Below, in pieces: positions 18,708 to 28,200 of a stretch of DNA of 64,000 nt; the first letter of the stretch is position 1, and each line of letters starts with the position of its first letter. The stretch covers positions 124,001 to 188,000 of the forward strand of contig NZ_SZVO01000008.1 in assembly GCF_005280585.1 (NCBI RefSeq), written 5' to 3'. Source of the DNA: Dyadobacter frigoris (lineage in GTDB: Bacteria; Bacteroidota; Bacteroidia; Cytophagales; Spirosomataceae). The notes beneath the pieces were generated by a model. That model searched no databases and was not told the origin of the DNA. It saw nothing but the letters and a program-made list of their open reading frames with translations. Made by a program: the position numbers and the translations under genes.

Positions 18708-19217
18708 ATGACGACGGAGGCAGAATTGATTACGGGTTGCCTATTACATGACAGAACAGCACAACGGCTCTTGTACGATCGTTACAAAAATGCTATGTAC
18801 ACGCTTGCTTATCGGATCACCGGTGATTACGATGATGCTAACGATGTGTTGCAGGACTCGTTTATGGAAGTTTTTCGTCATCTGGACCAGTTTCGCGGAG
18901 AAGCAAAACTGGGTGCATGGATCAAGCAAATTGTTGTCCGGAAATCCACAAAAAAGAAGCGGATCGTAATCTGGCAAAATGTGGAAGAAGAAACAGGAGA
19001 AAGTATTAACTGGGGAGAAATAGACATCAATGTAGCGCATTTGCAAACGGCGATTCTGGCTCTCCCCGATGGTTTCAGGACCATTTTTGTACTGGCAGAA
19101 ATTGAAGGTTATACACACCGGGAAATAGCGGTGATGCTCAATATTTCGGAAGGTACGTCCAAATCGCAGCTATTTCATGCGAAGCGGAAATTACGCAGCA
19201 TGTTAACCCAGAGATGA
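18708..19217 (+). CDS. ECF RNA polymerase sigma factor
   Basis: Sigma-70-family ECF factor of 169 residues. Region 2 contains LLYDRYKNAMYTLAYRITGD, DDANDVLQDSFMEVFRHLDQF and AKLGAWIKQIVVRKS. Region 4 contains LPDGFRTIFVLAEIEGYTHR and EIAVMLNISEGTSKSQLFHA. It differs in type from the FecR-linked factor at 7502. Its stop overlaps the next start by four bases (ATGA), and the next gene encodes a one-helix membrane protein, so the pair looks like a sigma/anti-sigma module controlling the envelope genes that follow. Confidence 0.93.
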   Translation: MTTEAELITGCLLHDRTAQRLLYDRYKNAMYTLAYRITGDYDDANDVLQDSFMEVFRHLDQFRGEAKLGAWIKQIVVRKSTKKKRIVIWQNVEEETGESINWGEIDINVAHLQTAILALPDGFRTIFVLAEIEGYTHREIAVMLNISEGTSKSQLFHAKRKLRSMLTQR

Positions 19218-19804
19218 TCTTGAAAAATATGGAACATCATAGAAATAATTTTAAGAACGCATTAGCAAAACTTCCCTCTTTTCAGCCAGCCGATTTTATC
19301 TGGACAGAAATTGACCGGAAGCTAAATGAAGAGCCTTTGCAGAATGCTTTAAAAAGTCTTCCCACGCAGGAACCGGCTGATTTTATCTGGGATAATATTG
19401 AAAATAAAATCAGCGGAACTTATAAGAATAATAGCGCGTGGTGGTATGCTGCCGCAATGATTCTAACGATCAGTTTTACAGGTTTTTTGTACAATACCCA
19501 TAAGACAGATTCCAAGATTTCGTATTCACAAGAAGTAATTGATACCCGTTTACAAACCAAAACAGAACCTGTTACGGATCAGGAATATGAAAAACTGGTA
19601 TCGTATTGTGAAGCAGAAACGGTTGTTTGTAATGATAAGAATTTCAAACGTTTAAAACAGGAGTATGAAACGCTGCGGTCGGCGACTCAGGAATTGCAAA
19701 AGGCGATGGGGAATTATAATACAGAGCCTGAATTGACCCGTCAGTTTAGTATCGTGGAGCAGGAAAAGGCAGAGGTTTTGAATGAAATGGCTAAGATGAT
19801 CTAG
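19214..19804 (+). CDS. One-helix membrane protein with duplicated PADFIW motif, probable anti-sigma factor
   Basis: Protein of 196 residues with no family I can name securely. The cytoplasmic N-terminus has a tandem duplication with a 29-residue period: NALAKLPSFQPADFIW (residues 15-30) and NALKSLPTQEPADFIW (44-59), each followed by an amphipathic helix. One membrane helix follows (about 78-93, WWYAAAMILTISFTGFLY), then a mostly helical, coiled-coil-like periplasmic part with two Cys residues. Start ATG 19214 overlaps the sigma stop by four bases. By position and topology it is the likely anti-sigma, and the repeat may be a doubled sigma-binding helix. That function is inferred. Confidence 0.7.
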   Translation: MILKNMEHHRNNFKNALAKLPSFQPADFIWTEIDRKLNEEPLQNALKSLPTQEPADFIWDNIENKISGTYKNNSAWWYAAAMILTISFTGFLYNTHKTDSKISYSQEVIDTRLQTKTEPVTDQEYEKLVSYCEAETVVCNDKNFKRLKQEYETLRSATQELQKAMGNYNTEPELTRQFSIVEQEKAEVLNEMAKMI

Positions 19805-19813
19805 GACAAAATT

Positions 19814-20725
19814 ATGAAATCGACAGACAAAAATATTTTTCGAAAAATACCGCTTTTTACAATCCTCCTTTATTGGGTTGTTTCAAATGGTACTCAATTG
19901 GTTACGGCGCAAAATGTGTTGCAGGTTGCGACCAAAGCTATTGAGAAAACCGTGGCAGCCCCTGCTATACGCACACTTCACATTAATGCAGAAAAGGCTG
20001 ATATAGAGTTGATCGCCTGGGATAAAACCGAAATTTCCATCGTAATGGAACTTTCGGCCAGGCATCCCGACAGAGCGACGGCAACCACTGATTTGGCCAA
20101 GGTCCAATACATTGCCGACCGAAGCGGGAAGGATTATTTTCTTCGGAATTATATTTTGCTCAAAGAAGGAGAAAGCAAACCGCTCTCCAACCTGAAAGCA
20201 CGATACACCATTCATTTACCGGCTTCCTGTGCTATTGATTTGAAAAATACCTTTGGTACTATTCAAATGAAGGGACTGACGAATAATCTTAAACTAAACG
20301 CAGATTTTTGTACAACTACCCTGCTGAATATCAAGGGAAAAGGACTGCTTGAAACCACATTTGGAGAACTGAAAGGAATCGAAATTTCTGGTGATTTTTC
20401 TTTCACAAGTGATCATACCAACCTGCGCCTGGAAAATATTGGGGGTGCTGTCAGGATGAATACATTGTATGGAAATGTGGAAATTCAGCCGTCTTCCGGT
20501 TTGACGAGTCTGGCCATTCAATCAAAAAAGGCTGTTGTCTCCATGTTGTCAAAAAACTGGCAGCAATTTGATTACGATATCAACAGTGCGTATACCACTA
20601 TGAAGCTTCCCAACGGCTTTAAGTGGAAACGCAATACAACCGATTTTAAGGATGCATTTTATTCCAAAAATCAGATAGCCAACATACAGATCAGTGCAGA
20701 ATTCGGAAATCTGACAATAAAATAA
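19814..20725 (+). CDS. Exported DUF4097-like beta-helix protein
   Basis: Exported protein of 303 residues with a signal peptide (hydrophobic core IPLFTILLYWVV, cleavage near VTAQ). The mature part has the DUF4097 (putative adhesin, stacked short beta strands) pattern: RTLHINAEKADIELIAWDK, then ARYTIHLPASCAIDLKNTFG, TIQMKGL, LETTFGELKGIEI, RMNTLYGNVEI and a final ISAEFGNLTIK. It lies 9 bases after the probable anti-sigma gene, so the sigma unit likely controls it. These proteins are common beside ECF sigma/anti-sigma genes in Bacteroidota, where their role is unproven. Confidence 0.75.
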   Translation: MKSTDKNIFRKIPLFTILLYWVVSNGTQLVTAQNVLQVATKAIEKTVAAPAIRTLHINAEKADIELIAWDKTEISIVMELSARHPDRATATTDLAKVQYIADRSGKDYFLRNYILLKEGESKPLSNLKARYTIHLPASCAIDLKNTFGTIQMKGLTNNLKLNADFCTTTLLNIKGKGLLETTFGELKGIEISGDFSFTSDHTNLRLENIGGAVRMNTLYGNVEIQPSSGLTSLAIQSKKAVVSMLSKNWQQFDYDINSAYTTMKLPNGFKWKRNTTDFKDAFYSKNQIANIQISAEFGNLTIK

Positions 20726-20750
20726 TACTGCTAGCCCCTAACTATTAGCC

Positions 20751-22061
20751 ATGAAAAAATTTATACTTTTCTCAGTTATACTTTTCCTGAATAATTCTGC
20801 ATTCGGGCAGGATAGCTTAAAAGTCACGTTTTTGGAAGTGCAGGATACGCTGGTCAAGCAGCATTTTATTGACCGATATGAAAATGTGTTCATGACAAAA
20901 GTGGCTAGCCGCCATATCATAAAAGTTGGATATGCTACTTCCCTGGTTCGAGGTTCTGGCCTTAATATTGGTTACGAGTATAAGGTCTTGCCTGCATTTT
21001 CTCTTGAAGCAGGAGGGTATTTTGAAAACGTGACAAATGAGCAGGGAATCTCACGAGGCATGTTTAACAGAGGAGGGGCTGAAAATACGATTTTGGACGA
21101 ATTATATGTTAACGCCAAAGCCCGCTGGTATTATAACATGAAAAGCAGGATTGAAAGTGGATTAAATGCAAACAATTTTAGTGGAAATTATTTCGCTTTC
21201 TCTTACGAACAGTCTTTTATATTCAAAAATAGGTATCCGCATCCCGGGCGCAGCCAGCGCAGAACAGGTATTCAATATGGCTTTCAAAGCAGGTTTTTGA
21301 ACAACGGTTTTGTAGATTTTTCCGTAGGTCTTTTTCATAGACCGACAGGTTCTTATGAAGATTATAATTTCAGTGATCATAAAAGTAAATATCAGCTCAG
21401 TAAGTTTAAGATTGCAACACAAATGAATTTTGGTCTGGGGATTGGTAGCTGGAAGAAAAAATCTACTTTACCAAGCTGTGAGATACTCGTTTGTGATGAA
21501 GATATTAACGATCAATGGAAGCTGAACTTTCCTTATTTATACATAGGAACCAGCTTGCAGCAAGCTGTAACTCAAATTGCATACGAGCGAAAAATTGGGA
21601 AAAGCCCTTTTTCCATAACCGGTGATTTGAATTTAATAATTTATCGGAACATTGACGATTTTATTGGCCCTTACAATTACAGCTTTAAAGGTTGGAACGA
21701 GAATGGAGCTCTGACAGGCGGATTGCAGCTTCGCTATTACTATCTTCAAAAACAGCAAATCAGAAAGGGAAGAGGATCAGCCAATTTTTCGGGGCCCTAT
21801 TTCAGCGTTGGAAGCGGATACCAGAAAAATTATACAGAATATCATTCGCCTTTTCACGAAAACAATGTCCAGAAGGGATTTGGTAGCAACTGGACTGCAA
21901 GTCTGGCTACCGGATATCAGCTAAGATTTCTCAAAAAATTCTTTGTTGACGCCAACGCTTATTATTTGAGAAGCCTCTCCCGGAAGTATGCAGTACCGAT
22001 AGTGGGTATGGACAATAAGAATTCCTGGAATTTTAAAGTCGGCTTTGGCTTTGTTTTCTAA
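20751..22061 (+). CDS. Outer-membrane beta-barrel-like protein, tandem paralogue A
   Basis: Exported protein of 436 residues (signal peptide ending SAFGQ). It has alternating amphipathic strands and ends in an aromatic (FKVGFGFVF), as outer-membrane barrels do. It is clearly paralogous to the next gene: both share DTLVKQHFIDRYENVFMTK, GYEYK or AYEYK followed by AFSLEAG, NAKARWYYNM/NAKARWYFNM, YGFQSRFLN, VDFSVG, VCDE with DQWK, and YERKIGKSPFS. A conserved Cys pair occurs around CEILVCDE. Its function is unknown. It sits downstream of the sigma/anti-sigma/DUF4097 genes with a 25-base gap and probably belongs to that regulon. Confidence 0.65.
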   Translation: MKKFILFSVILFLNNSAFGQDSLKVTFLEVQDTLVKQHFIDRYENVFMTKVASRHIIKVGYATSLVRGSGLNIGYEYKVLPAFSLEAGGYFENVTNEQGISRGMFNRGGAENTILDELYVNAKARWYYNMKSRIESGLNANNFSGNYFAFSYEQSFIFKNRYPHPGRSQRRTGIQYGFQSRFLNNGFVDFSVGLFHRPTGSYEDYNFSDHKSKYQLSKFKIATQMNFGLGIGSWKKKSTLPSCEILVCDEDINDQWKLNFPYLYIGTSLQQAVTQIAYERKIGKSPFSITGDLNLIIYRNIDDFIGPYNYSFKGWNENGALTGGLQLRYYYLQKQQIRKGRGSANFSGPYFSVGSGYQKNYTEYHSPFHENNVQKGFGSNWTASLATGYQLRFLKKFFVDANAYYLRSLSRKYAVPIVGMDNKNSWNFKVGFGFVF

Positions 22062-22097
22062 GAATGGTTTTCTCTTAACTAATTTGAGTTCACAGCG

Positions 22098-23354
22098 ATG
22101 AAAAAAATTCTTATCTCCATTTTAATGATTCTGGCGAATGCATCCTATGCCCAGGATACAACCAGAATAACGTACAGCGAAGAAGGAGACACACTTGTCA
22201 AGCAGCATTTTATAGATAGGTATGAAAATGTATTTATGACAAAAATTCCGACCCGCCACATATTTAAAGTTGATTATTTGTCTTCTGAAGGTAAGGGAAC
22301 CGGACTTAATCTGGCTTATGAGTATAAGTTTTTGCGTGCTTTTTCATTGGAAGCCGGTGTCTTCGTTCAGACGTCCAGTGACGCAAATGGTCTGACTGTT
22401 GACACATTTAAAGACCGTTTTTATTTACAGAGCTTATGGTTTAACGCGAAGGCCCGGTGGTATTTCAACATGAATAAAAGAATGAAAACTGGGCTTAGTG
22501 CTAATAATTTCAGTGGAAGTTATCTTGCTTTATCTATGGAAGAATCGATCCATGCCCATGCTAGCTGGATTTATTCGTACGGCGGCCTGCATAAGCTCAA
22601 TTTACAATATGGTTTCCAAAGCAGGTTTCTGAACAAAGGACATGTTGATTTTTCGGTGGGCATTTCCAGGTTAACTTACAGAAGACCAACCATGCTAAGG
22701 GGAATTAATAACTTTACAATTAATACACAGGTCATGCTGGGATTAGCATTTGGTGACTGGAAAAATACCTCTACTGCTCCAATATGCGATGCGCTGGTTT
22801 GTGATGAACAGATAAAGGATCAGTGGAAAGTGAATTTCCCGGACATCAGGATCGGGCTAAAGGGGCAGTCGGTTAAAGCTGGTGTTGCCTATGAGCGAAA
22901 AATTGGAAAAAGCCCTTTCTCCGCCAGCTTAGAGTGGAGTGGCATGCTTTATAACAGCGTACAGACAACCATGAGCTATAATTCGCTTCCAACAAGTTCA
23001 ATTTCCAGTGATTACAACATCACAGAGATTTCCATGTCGACGGGTTTACAGTTTCGGTATTATTTTCTTCAAAAAAGAAAAATATTAAAAGGTAAGGATG
23101 GCGCGAATTTTTCTGGACCCTATGTGGGCCTTCGGGGAAATTACTCATTTTACTATGATAATGGAGGTGCGAATTTTAATAAGCTATCAACATCTAAGGA
23201 TAGATGGAGAACCGGTATTACCGGGGGATACCAGCAGAGAATCTTAAAGAAATTTTTCATAAACGCGGACTTGACCCGCTGGGAAGGTTCAATAGATACC
23301 GGAAATGGGTCAAGAAACTGGTTTCTGACGATTGGTTTAGGATTTACTTTTTAA
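22098..23354 (+). CDS. Outer-membrane beta-barrel-like protein, tandem paralogue B
   Basis: Exported protein of 418 residues, the second copy of a tandem duplication with the preceding gene. Signal peptide ends ASYAQ, the mature protein begins DTTRITYSEEGDTLVKQHF, and it ends in the barrel-type FLTIGLGFTF. The Cys-containing insertion is kept (CDALVCDEQIKDQWK). The two copies have diverged most in the regions likely to form surface loops (for example residues 85-105 and 270-300), which would fit different ligands or immune/phage escape. No function can be assigned from sequence. It ends the co-directional sigma unit; no clear terminator follows. Confidence 0.65.
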   Translation: MKKILISILMILANASYAQDTTRITYSEEGDTLVKQHFIDRYENVFMTKIPTRHIFKVDYLSSEGKGTGLNLAYEYKFLRAFSLEAGVFVQTSSDANGLTVDTFKDRFYLQSLWFNAKARWYFNMNKRMKTGLSANNFSGSYLALSMEESIHAHASWIYSYGGLHKLNLQYGFQSRFLNKGHVDFSVGISRLTYRRPTMLRGINNFTINTQVMLGLAFGDWKNTSTAPICDALVCDEQIKDQWKVNFPDIRIGLKGQSVKAGVAYERKIGKSPFSASLEWSGMLYNSVQTTMSYNSLPTSSISSDYNITEISMSTGLQFRYYFLQKRKILKGKDGANFSGPYVGLRGNYSFYYDNGGANFNKLSTSKDRWRTGITGGYQQRILKKFFINADLTRWEGSIDTGNGSRNWFLTIGLGFTF

Positions 23355-23478
23355 GTAAAGTGTGGAAAAAAGCTTTCAGCAAAGATTTTTTCGCCATGGA
23401 TTTCTTGATTTTAACACATCTTATAACTTCAAAAGAGCGTTTATTTTATAGCATAAGTCTTTTGGTCCCAAACCAAGA

Positions 23479-24135
23479 TTATTTTTTACTTAATTTCGAA
23501 ACATACAGCACACCATTTTCTCCCTTACAAAAAGAAAAATTATTTCCGCCTACGCAAAAAGCAGCAGAAGCTGATACATAAAGACGATCTTTTTTGTCAA
23601 AATAAAGACTTTTGATCTGATGATTTTGTGGTAAACTTATTTTCTGTCCCGTTGAAGTGATTATCCCGGCAGGTTCAGGATTTCCTCCGATGCTAACCTG
23701 ATCAGTTTTGTATTCAGTACCCGTAACGGTGTATACTTTGTTAAGTAAAATCATTGGGTCTTTTTCCGAATAAGTTACATTATTGTATGGCAACCAGTTT
23801 AGTCCATCTATGCTATAAAAGGATGGACTTGTTGCATAAATAGCCTGCTCATTTAATTTATTCGATCTGAAAGACTTGGTGTTAAAGACCAGCAGCGTAT
23901 CTTTTACCTGTGTAAAACTGAAAATTCCGATTGGTTTATTGTAATTTCCTGCTTGCCAGGTTTTTCCTTTATCATCGGTTTTGTAAATTTTGAGCCCCGT
24001 TGTAATAACCAGCGAATTATCGATGTCTCCGTAAACGCCTTCAATCGGTCTGGCATCCGGCGCGGTTAGTATATACCAGTCAGGATTCTCGATTTGAGTT
24101 TCAATTTCGGTTGGATTTTGGTGAGTTTTATAATT
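23479..24135 (-). pseudogene. Truncated Asp-box (sialidase-like propeller) gene remnant
   Basis: On the minus strand a single open frame of 218 codons runs from 24135 to TAA at 23479. It has no ATG until 23793 and an in-frame TGA immediately upstream (24136-24138). The protein-like frame includes WYILTAPDARPIEGVYGDID, then TGLKIYKTDDKGKTWQAGNY with a BNR/Asp-box (SxDxGxTW-like), DTLLVFNTKSF, YSIDGLNWLPY, and ends YVSKLSKK. Just upstream a second frame reads DIDYLEIIKLTK, which suggests that a frameshift split the N-terminus. The signal peptide is missing. It may be a decayed exported propeller protein; translation from ATG 23793 as a 104-residue protein is possible but seems unlikely to be functional. 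Confidence 0.65.
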
Positions 24136-24301
24136 TCAAGATAGTCAATGTCACCTCATTTATAATTATTTTTTATGGTATCAAATTGTTAAAATCAATG
24201 AACGTTTTGTATTAAAATTAGTTGTCAATAAAATTTTTTAACAGCTTTGCAACGATTTGCCTGCGTATTGGTGTCATAATAAAAACTCATCGATCAATTT
24301 T

Positions 24302-24754
24302 ATGAAAATCACTCAACCTCTTCTCTTTTTATTATCCTGCATTTTTCTCTCGTCGTGCAATGACAATAAATTGTGCGGTTGTGTGGCTCCTCCGTTTGAA
24401 ACCAGATTACAGGGACAATGGAAGTGGTTCAAAACAACGACACCTACAAAGACGATAACGGAAGGAGAAAATGCAAAATCCAAGACAATTAATTTCTTCA
24501 ATAATCAGTCAAGTGATCTGGTTACGTTTTATACCGGCGATAGCCTTACCTCAACGATGGTTCAGAGCAGGACAGGTGCCATAGCTGATGAGAAAAACCT
24601 GATTTTTCTGATGAAGTTTAATCCTGAGGGATTTGTAAAATATTATCTTAAAGGTGGACAAATATTGGAAACCAGCGAGTTAATGAAGGATTATTCTGAA
24701 AAAGCAGATACTGTGCGCCATTTTTACCAATTTGTCGGTGAAGCGCGGAGATAG
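24302..24754 (+). CDS. Small exported lipoprotein of unknown function
   Basis: Lipoprotein of 150 residues. ATG 24302 is chosen because it directly precedes a lipoprotein signal (MKITQPLLFLLSCIFLSSC), whereas the longer frame from 24257 would bury it. After the acylated Cys comes CNDNKLCGC, then a lipocalin-like start (TRLQGQWKWFKTT) and alternating strands ending HFYQFVGEARR. Similar short lipoproteins with a QGxWxW motif are common in Bacteroidota and have no known role. A perfect inverted repeat lies 40 bases downstream and may end the transcript. Confidence 0.7.
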   Translation: MKITQPLLFLLSCIFLSSCNDNKLCGCVAPPFETRLQGQWKWFKTTTPTKTITEGENAKSKTINFFNNQSSDLVTFYTGDSLTSTMVQSRTGAIADEKNLIFLMKFNPEGFVKYYLKGGQILETSELMKDYSEKADTVRHFYQFVGEARR

Positions 24755-24793
24755 CTTTCATGAATGTTTTTGAAGCAAATATTTATTAAATCA

Positions 24794-24834
24794 GAAAGGA
24801 ATATAGGTCGTAATATTCGATGTATATTCCTTTC
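24794..24834. repeat. Perfect 12-bp inverted repeat
   Basis: gaaaggaatata (24794-24805) and its exact reverse complement tatattcctttc (24823-24834) flank a 17-base loop. There is no real T-run after it. It may be a weak terminator for the small lipoprotein gene or the end of a lost mobile element. Confidence 0.6.
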
Positions 24835-24957
24835 GAATGCCTTTAGAGTAGTGAAATTTACGAAAACATATGCTGCGAAAAACGCGGGCAAATGAATGTG
24901 ATCCGGCATTTCGTAAATCTGCCTGAACGAAGAAGTAAAACAGTTGGAACTAAATAA

Positions 24958-25131
24958 AAAAATACCGAAAAAGGTTTGGCCGTATATAGCGCAGGGGTAG
25001 AAATCCACAGCTTTGACGCGGAAGTGGTTGCGATCATGAATGGACGAGGAACTGATATTTCATGTCACACTTTGCCACTGGAGTTTTTGGCATGTCAATA
25101 TTTCAATAGGGCTGCGAAGAAAATTTCATAA
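24958..25131 (+). pseudogene. Fragment of a low-molecular-weight phosphatase / arsenate-reductase-like gene
   Basis: A short plus-strand frame with no start codon reads NTEKGLAVYSAGVEIHSFDA then EVVAIMNGRGTDISCHT before drifting to unrelated residues and TAA at 25129. The spacing YSAG-x-E-x-H-(x)n-A-(x)-M-(x)n-G-x-DIS-x-HT is that of ArsC/low-molecular-weight tyrosine phosphatases just after the P-loop. The Cys-x5-Arg P-loop is not present upstream in any frame I checked, and the C-terminal half is missing. It is a dead fragment in the 498-base gap before the histidine kinase; nothing else coding is visible there. Confidence 0.55.
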
Positions 25132-25251
25132 AAATAAAGTTTGATAAAATAAAAATTATATACCGAACAATAATTTTATTGTATTGTATATGACAATAGT
25201 GCACAAGCCGTACATTATGCTATATTTAGGATTGCTAATAAAAAGACTGGC

Positions 25252-28200
25252 ATGCTCAACATGGTAGACCCTAAATATCTTAATAAAGTATTCAATGCAT
25301 TGCCCACGCCCGGAGTAGTATTACTTCCGGATTCTCCCAAATTTACGGTCATTGACGTAAACGAAGCTTATCTTGAAATTACCAATATTGCAAGAGAAGA
25401 TTTTGTAGGTAATGGTTTTTTTGAAGCGCTCAGCAGCAAACCTTATTTTAAAGCACACCTTTGGAAAGATCTTTTGCAAAAAGCGATCATTGAAAAGCGC
25501 ACGCTCCAGACACCGGTTTTTGATTATCAGGTACCAATAAAAGGAACTTTTGATTTTGTAGTAAAACAGCTGGTAACTTCCATAACCCCGATTTTAGATG
25601 CGGACAATGAGATACAATTTATTATACGCTCGATCACCGATGTTACCGAAATGCTAGCTGTAAAAGAAAATGAAAAGGCAGTCAGTGATAACCTTGCCAG
25701 GAATGAAAAATTTCTTGAAGAGACACAACGGGTGGCAAGGATTGGGAGCTGGGAAGCCAATTTGGTTAACAAGGTGATCACCTGGTCGGATGTGGTAAGA
25801 GAAATACATGAAGTGGATAAAGATTATTTTCCTTATCAGGATTCGGCGGTGCATTTTTATAAAGAAGGTAAAAACAGGGATTTATTTCAAGCCGCTGTAA
25901 ATAAGGTAATTGAAGATGGTTCAGGATTTGACCTGGAATTACAGATTATTACAGCAAAAGGAAATGAACGGTGGATCAGATTAACGGGCGAGGCAGAATT
26001 AAAGGATGGAATTTGTACCAGGATTTACGGCGCAATCCAGGATATTAATGAAAATAAAATCAATGAAGAAGAACTTCTGATTTCACGAAATCGCTTTGAA
26101 TCACTGATCCAGACTGTTGACGGGATAGTTTGGGAGGCGGATGCGGAAACTTTTGAATTTTCTTTTATCTCCAATCAGGTCATAAATATTCTTGGTTATA
26201 CACCGCAGGAATGGCTGGGGGAACCTGATTTTTGGGCAAACCATATTTACCCGGACGACCGTGAAGAGGCTGTTGCCTATTGTCAGCGCTCAACCCAGGA
26301 TTGCAGAAACCATACGTTTGATTACCGAATGATGCGTTCAGACGGAAGTCTTGTCTGGATAAAGGATGTTGTTTCGGTGATCAACCAAAATGGCAAACCA
26401 GCGCTGCTGCGTGGTATCATGATGGATATTTCGGAGGGCAGGCGGTTTGTCCAACTGGAACATCTGGAACGAAAAGTACTGGAATTAAACTCACACAAGG
26501 AAATAGCTATTCAGGATCTTCTGACGGAATATCTTACAGGCATAGAAGCGATTTTTCCAAATATGAAATGCTCCATTCTTTATGTCAAAAATGGTCACCT
26601 GTACAATTGGTCGTCGCCGTCGTTGCCACTTGATTATGTAGAATCTATCGAAGGTTTGGCGATCGGGATAAATACGGGCTCCTGTGGCTCAGCCGCTTTT
26701 CTGAAAGAACCGGTCATTGTAAGTGATATAGAAAATGACCCTCGATGGATAGACTACAAAGATTTGGCTTTGAAATTCAATCTGCGCGCTTGCTGGTCGC
26801 AGCCGATTTTAGATTCGGAGGAAGATGTAATTGCCACATTTGGTATTTACTATCACGAGGTGAAAGAGCCGATCGATGAAGAACTTAAAGTTGTAGAAAA
26901 ATCAAATGCTATTTTAAAAGTCATTCTGGAAAACCGGCGAAGTTCCGAAATACTGGAAGAGACTTTCTTTTTGATGAACCAGGGCCAGGAACTGGCACAT
27001 TTTGGTAACTGGCAGTGGGATATTGTAAATAATGTGGTAAGCTGGTCGGATACACTTTATGACATTTATGGTTTAACCCGGTCCGGATTTAAGGCCACAT
27101 TTGAAGGCTATCAGGAAATGCTGCATCCTGATGATAAAATGCGTGTTTATCAGTTAATTCAGAGCGTATTACAAACAAAAAAAGATATTGTTTTTGAAGA
27201 AAGAATTATTCGTCCGTCAGGGGAGATCCGGAATCTCAAATCATGGGGTAGGTTAAAAACCGATGAAAAAGGTAATCCGCTGAAAATGATAGGAGCCTGC
27301 CTGGATATTACCGAAAGCCGGAAAACACAGGAAGAATTGCTGGCGAGTGAATCCCGTTTGCGAAGTCTGGTGGATGCCCAGACAAATTATGTAGTCAGGC
27401 TGGATCTGACAGGTCGTTATACTTATTATAACAAAAAGTATCAACAGGATTTCGGATGGTTTTTTGCTGATGAAAATCTGATTGGTGAAAGTTGTCTTGA
27501 TACCACCATTTCTGAGCATCATTTCCGGTTTTTAGAAGTTTCTGATTTATGTAAACAAAAGCCGGGTAAAATCTATCAGGTTGAGATTGATAAAATTCGA
27601 AATGGAGGTGGAATTATTTCGACCTTATGGGATTTTATTTGTTTGGCTGACTCTAACGGAAAATCTTCTGAAATCCAATGTACCGGACTGGACGTAACGG
27701 ACCGGAAAAAAACGGAAGATGCCCTGAAACTAAGTAATGAGCGGTATGAACTTGTAAACAAAGCTACCAACGACGCGATTTACGACTGGAATTTAAACAC
27801 CGACCACATTGCCTGGGGGGACGGTTATCGCCGTTTGTTTGGCTATGAAGTAACCGGCGAAAGATATCCGGTTGAGAAGTGGTCCTCCAATGTTCATCAG
27901 GATGATTTAGATGCAGTTACTCACAATCTAAATAAGGCACTTGAAGATAAGACGCAGCAAAACTGGTGGGCAGAGTATCGCTACCGGAAGCTGGACGGCA
28001 CTTATGCCTTTACGCAGGAAAAGGGATTTATAGTTAGAAATTCCGGTTTAGAAGCAGTGAGGATGATCGGCGTGTTAAGGGACATAACCGAAAGAAAACA
28101 AACGCAGATAAAACTTCTCAGGAAGTCGAAATTTCTTGCTGCTATTGCAGAAGTAAATAATAGTCTTTTACAATTTAATGACTGGTCCGAGGCATTGGAT

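Noticed and set aside
23204..23581. 125-codon plus-strand frame spanning the end of paralogue B
   Set aside because: It overlaps the barrel gene in another frame and the Asp-box remnant on the opposite strand; composition is not protein-like.
24257..24301. Upstream in-frame extension of the small lipoprotein gene
   Set aside because: It would put 15 residues ahead of a perfect lipoprotein signal; the ATG at 24302 is a better start.
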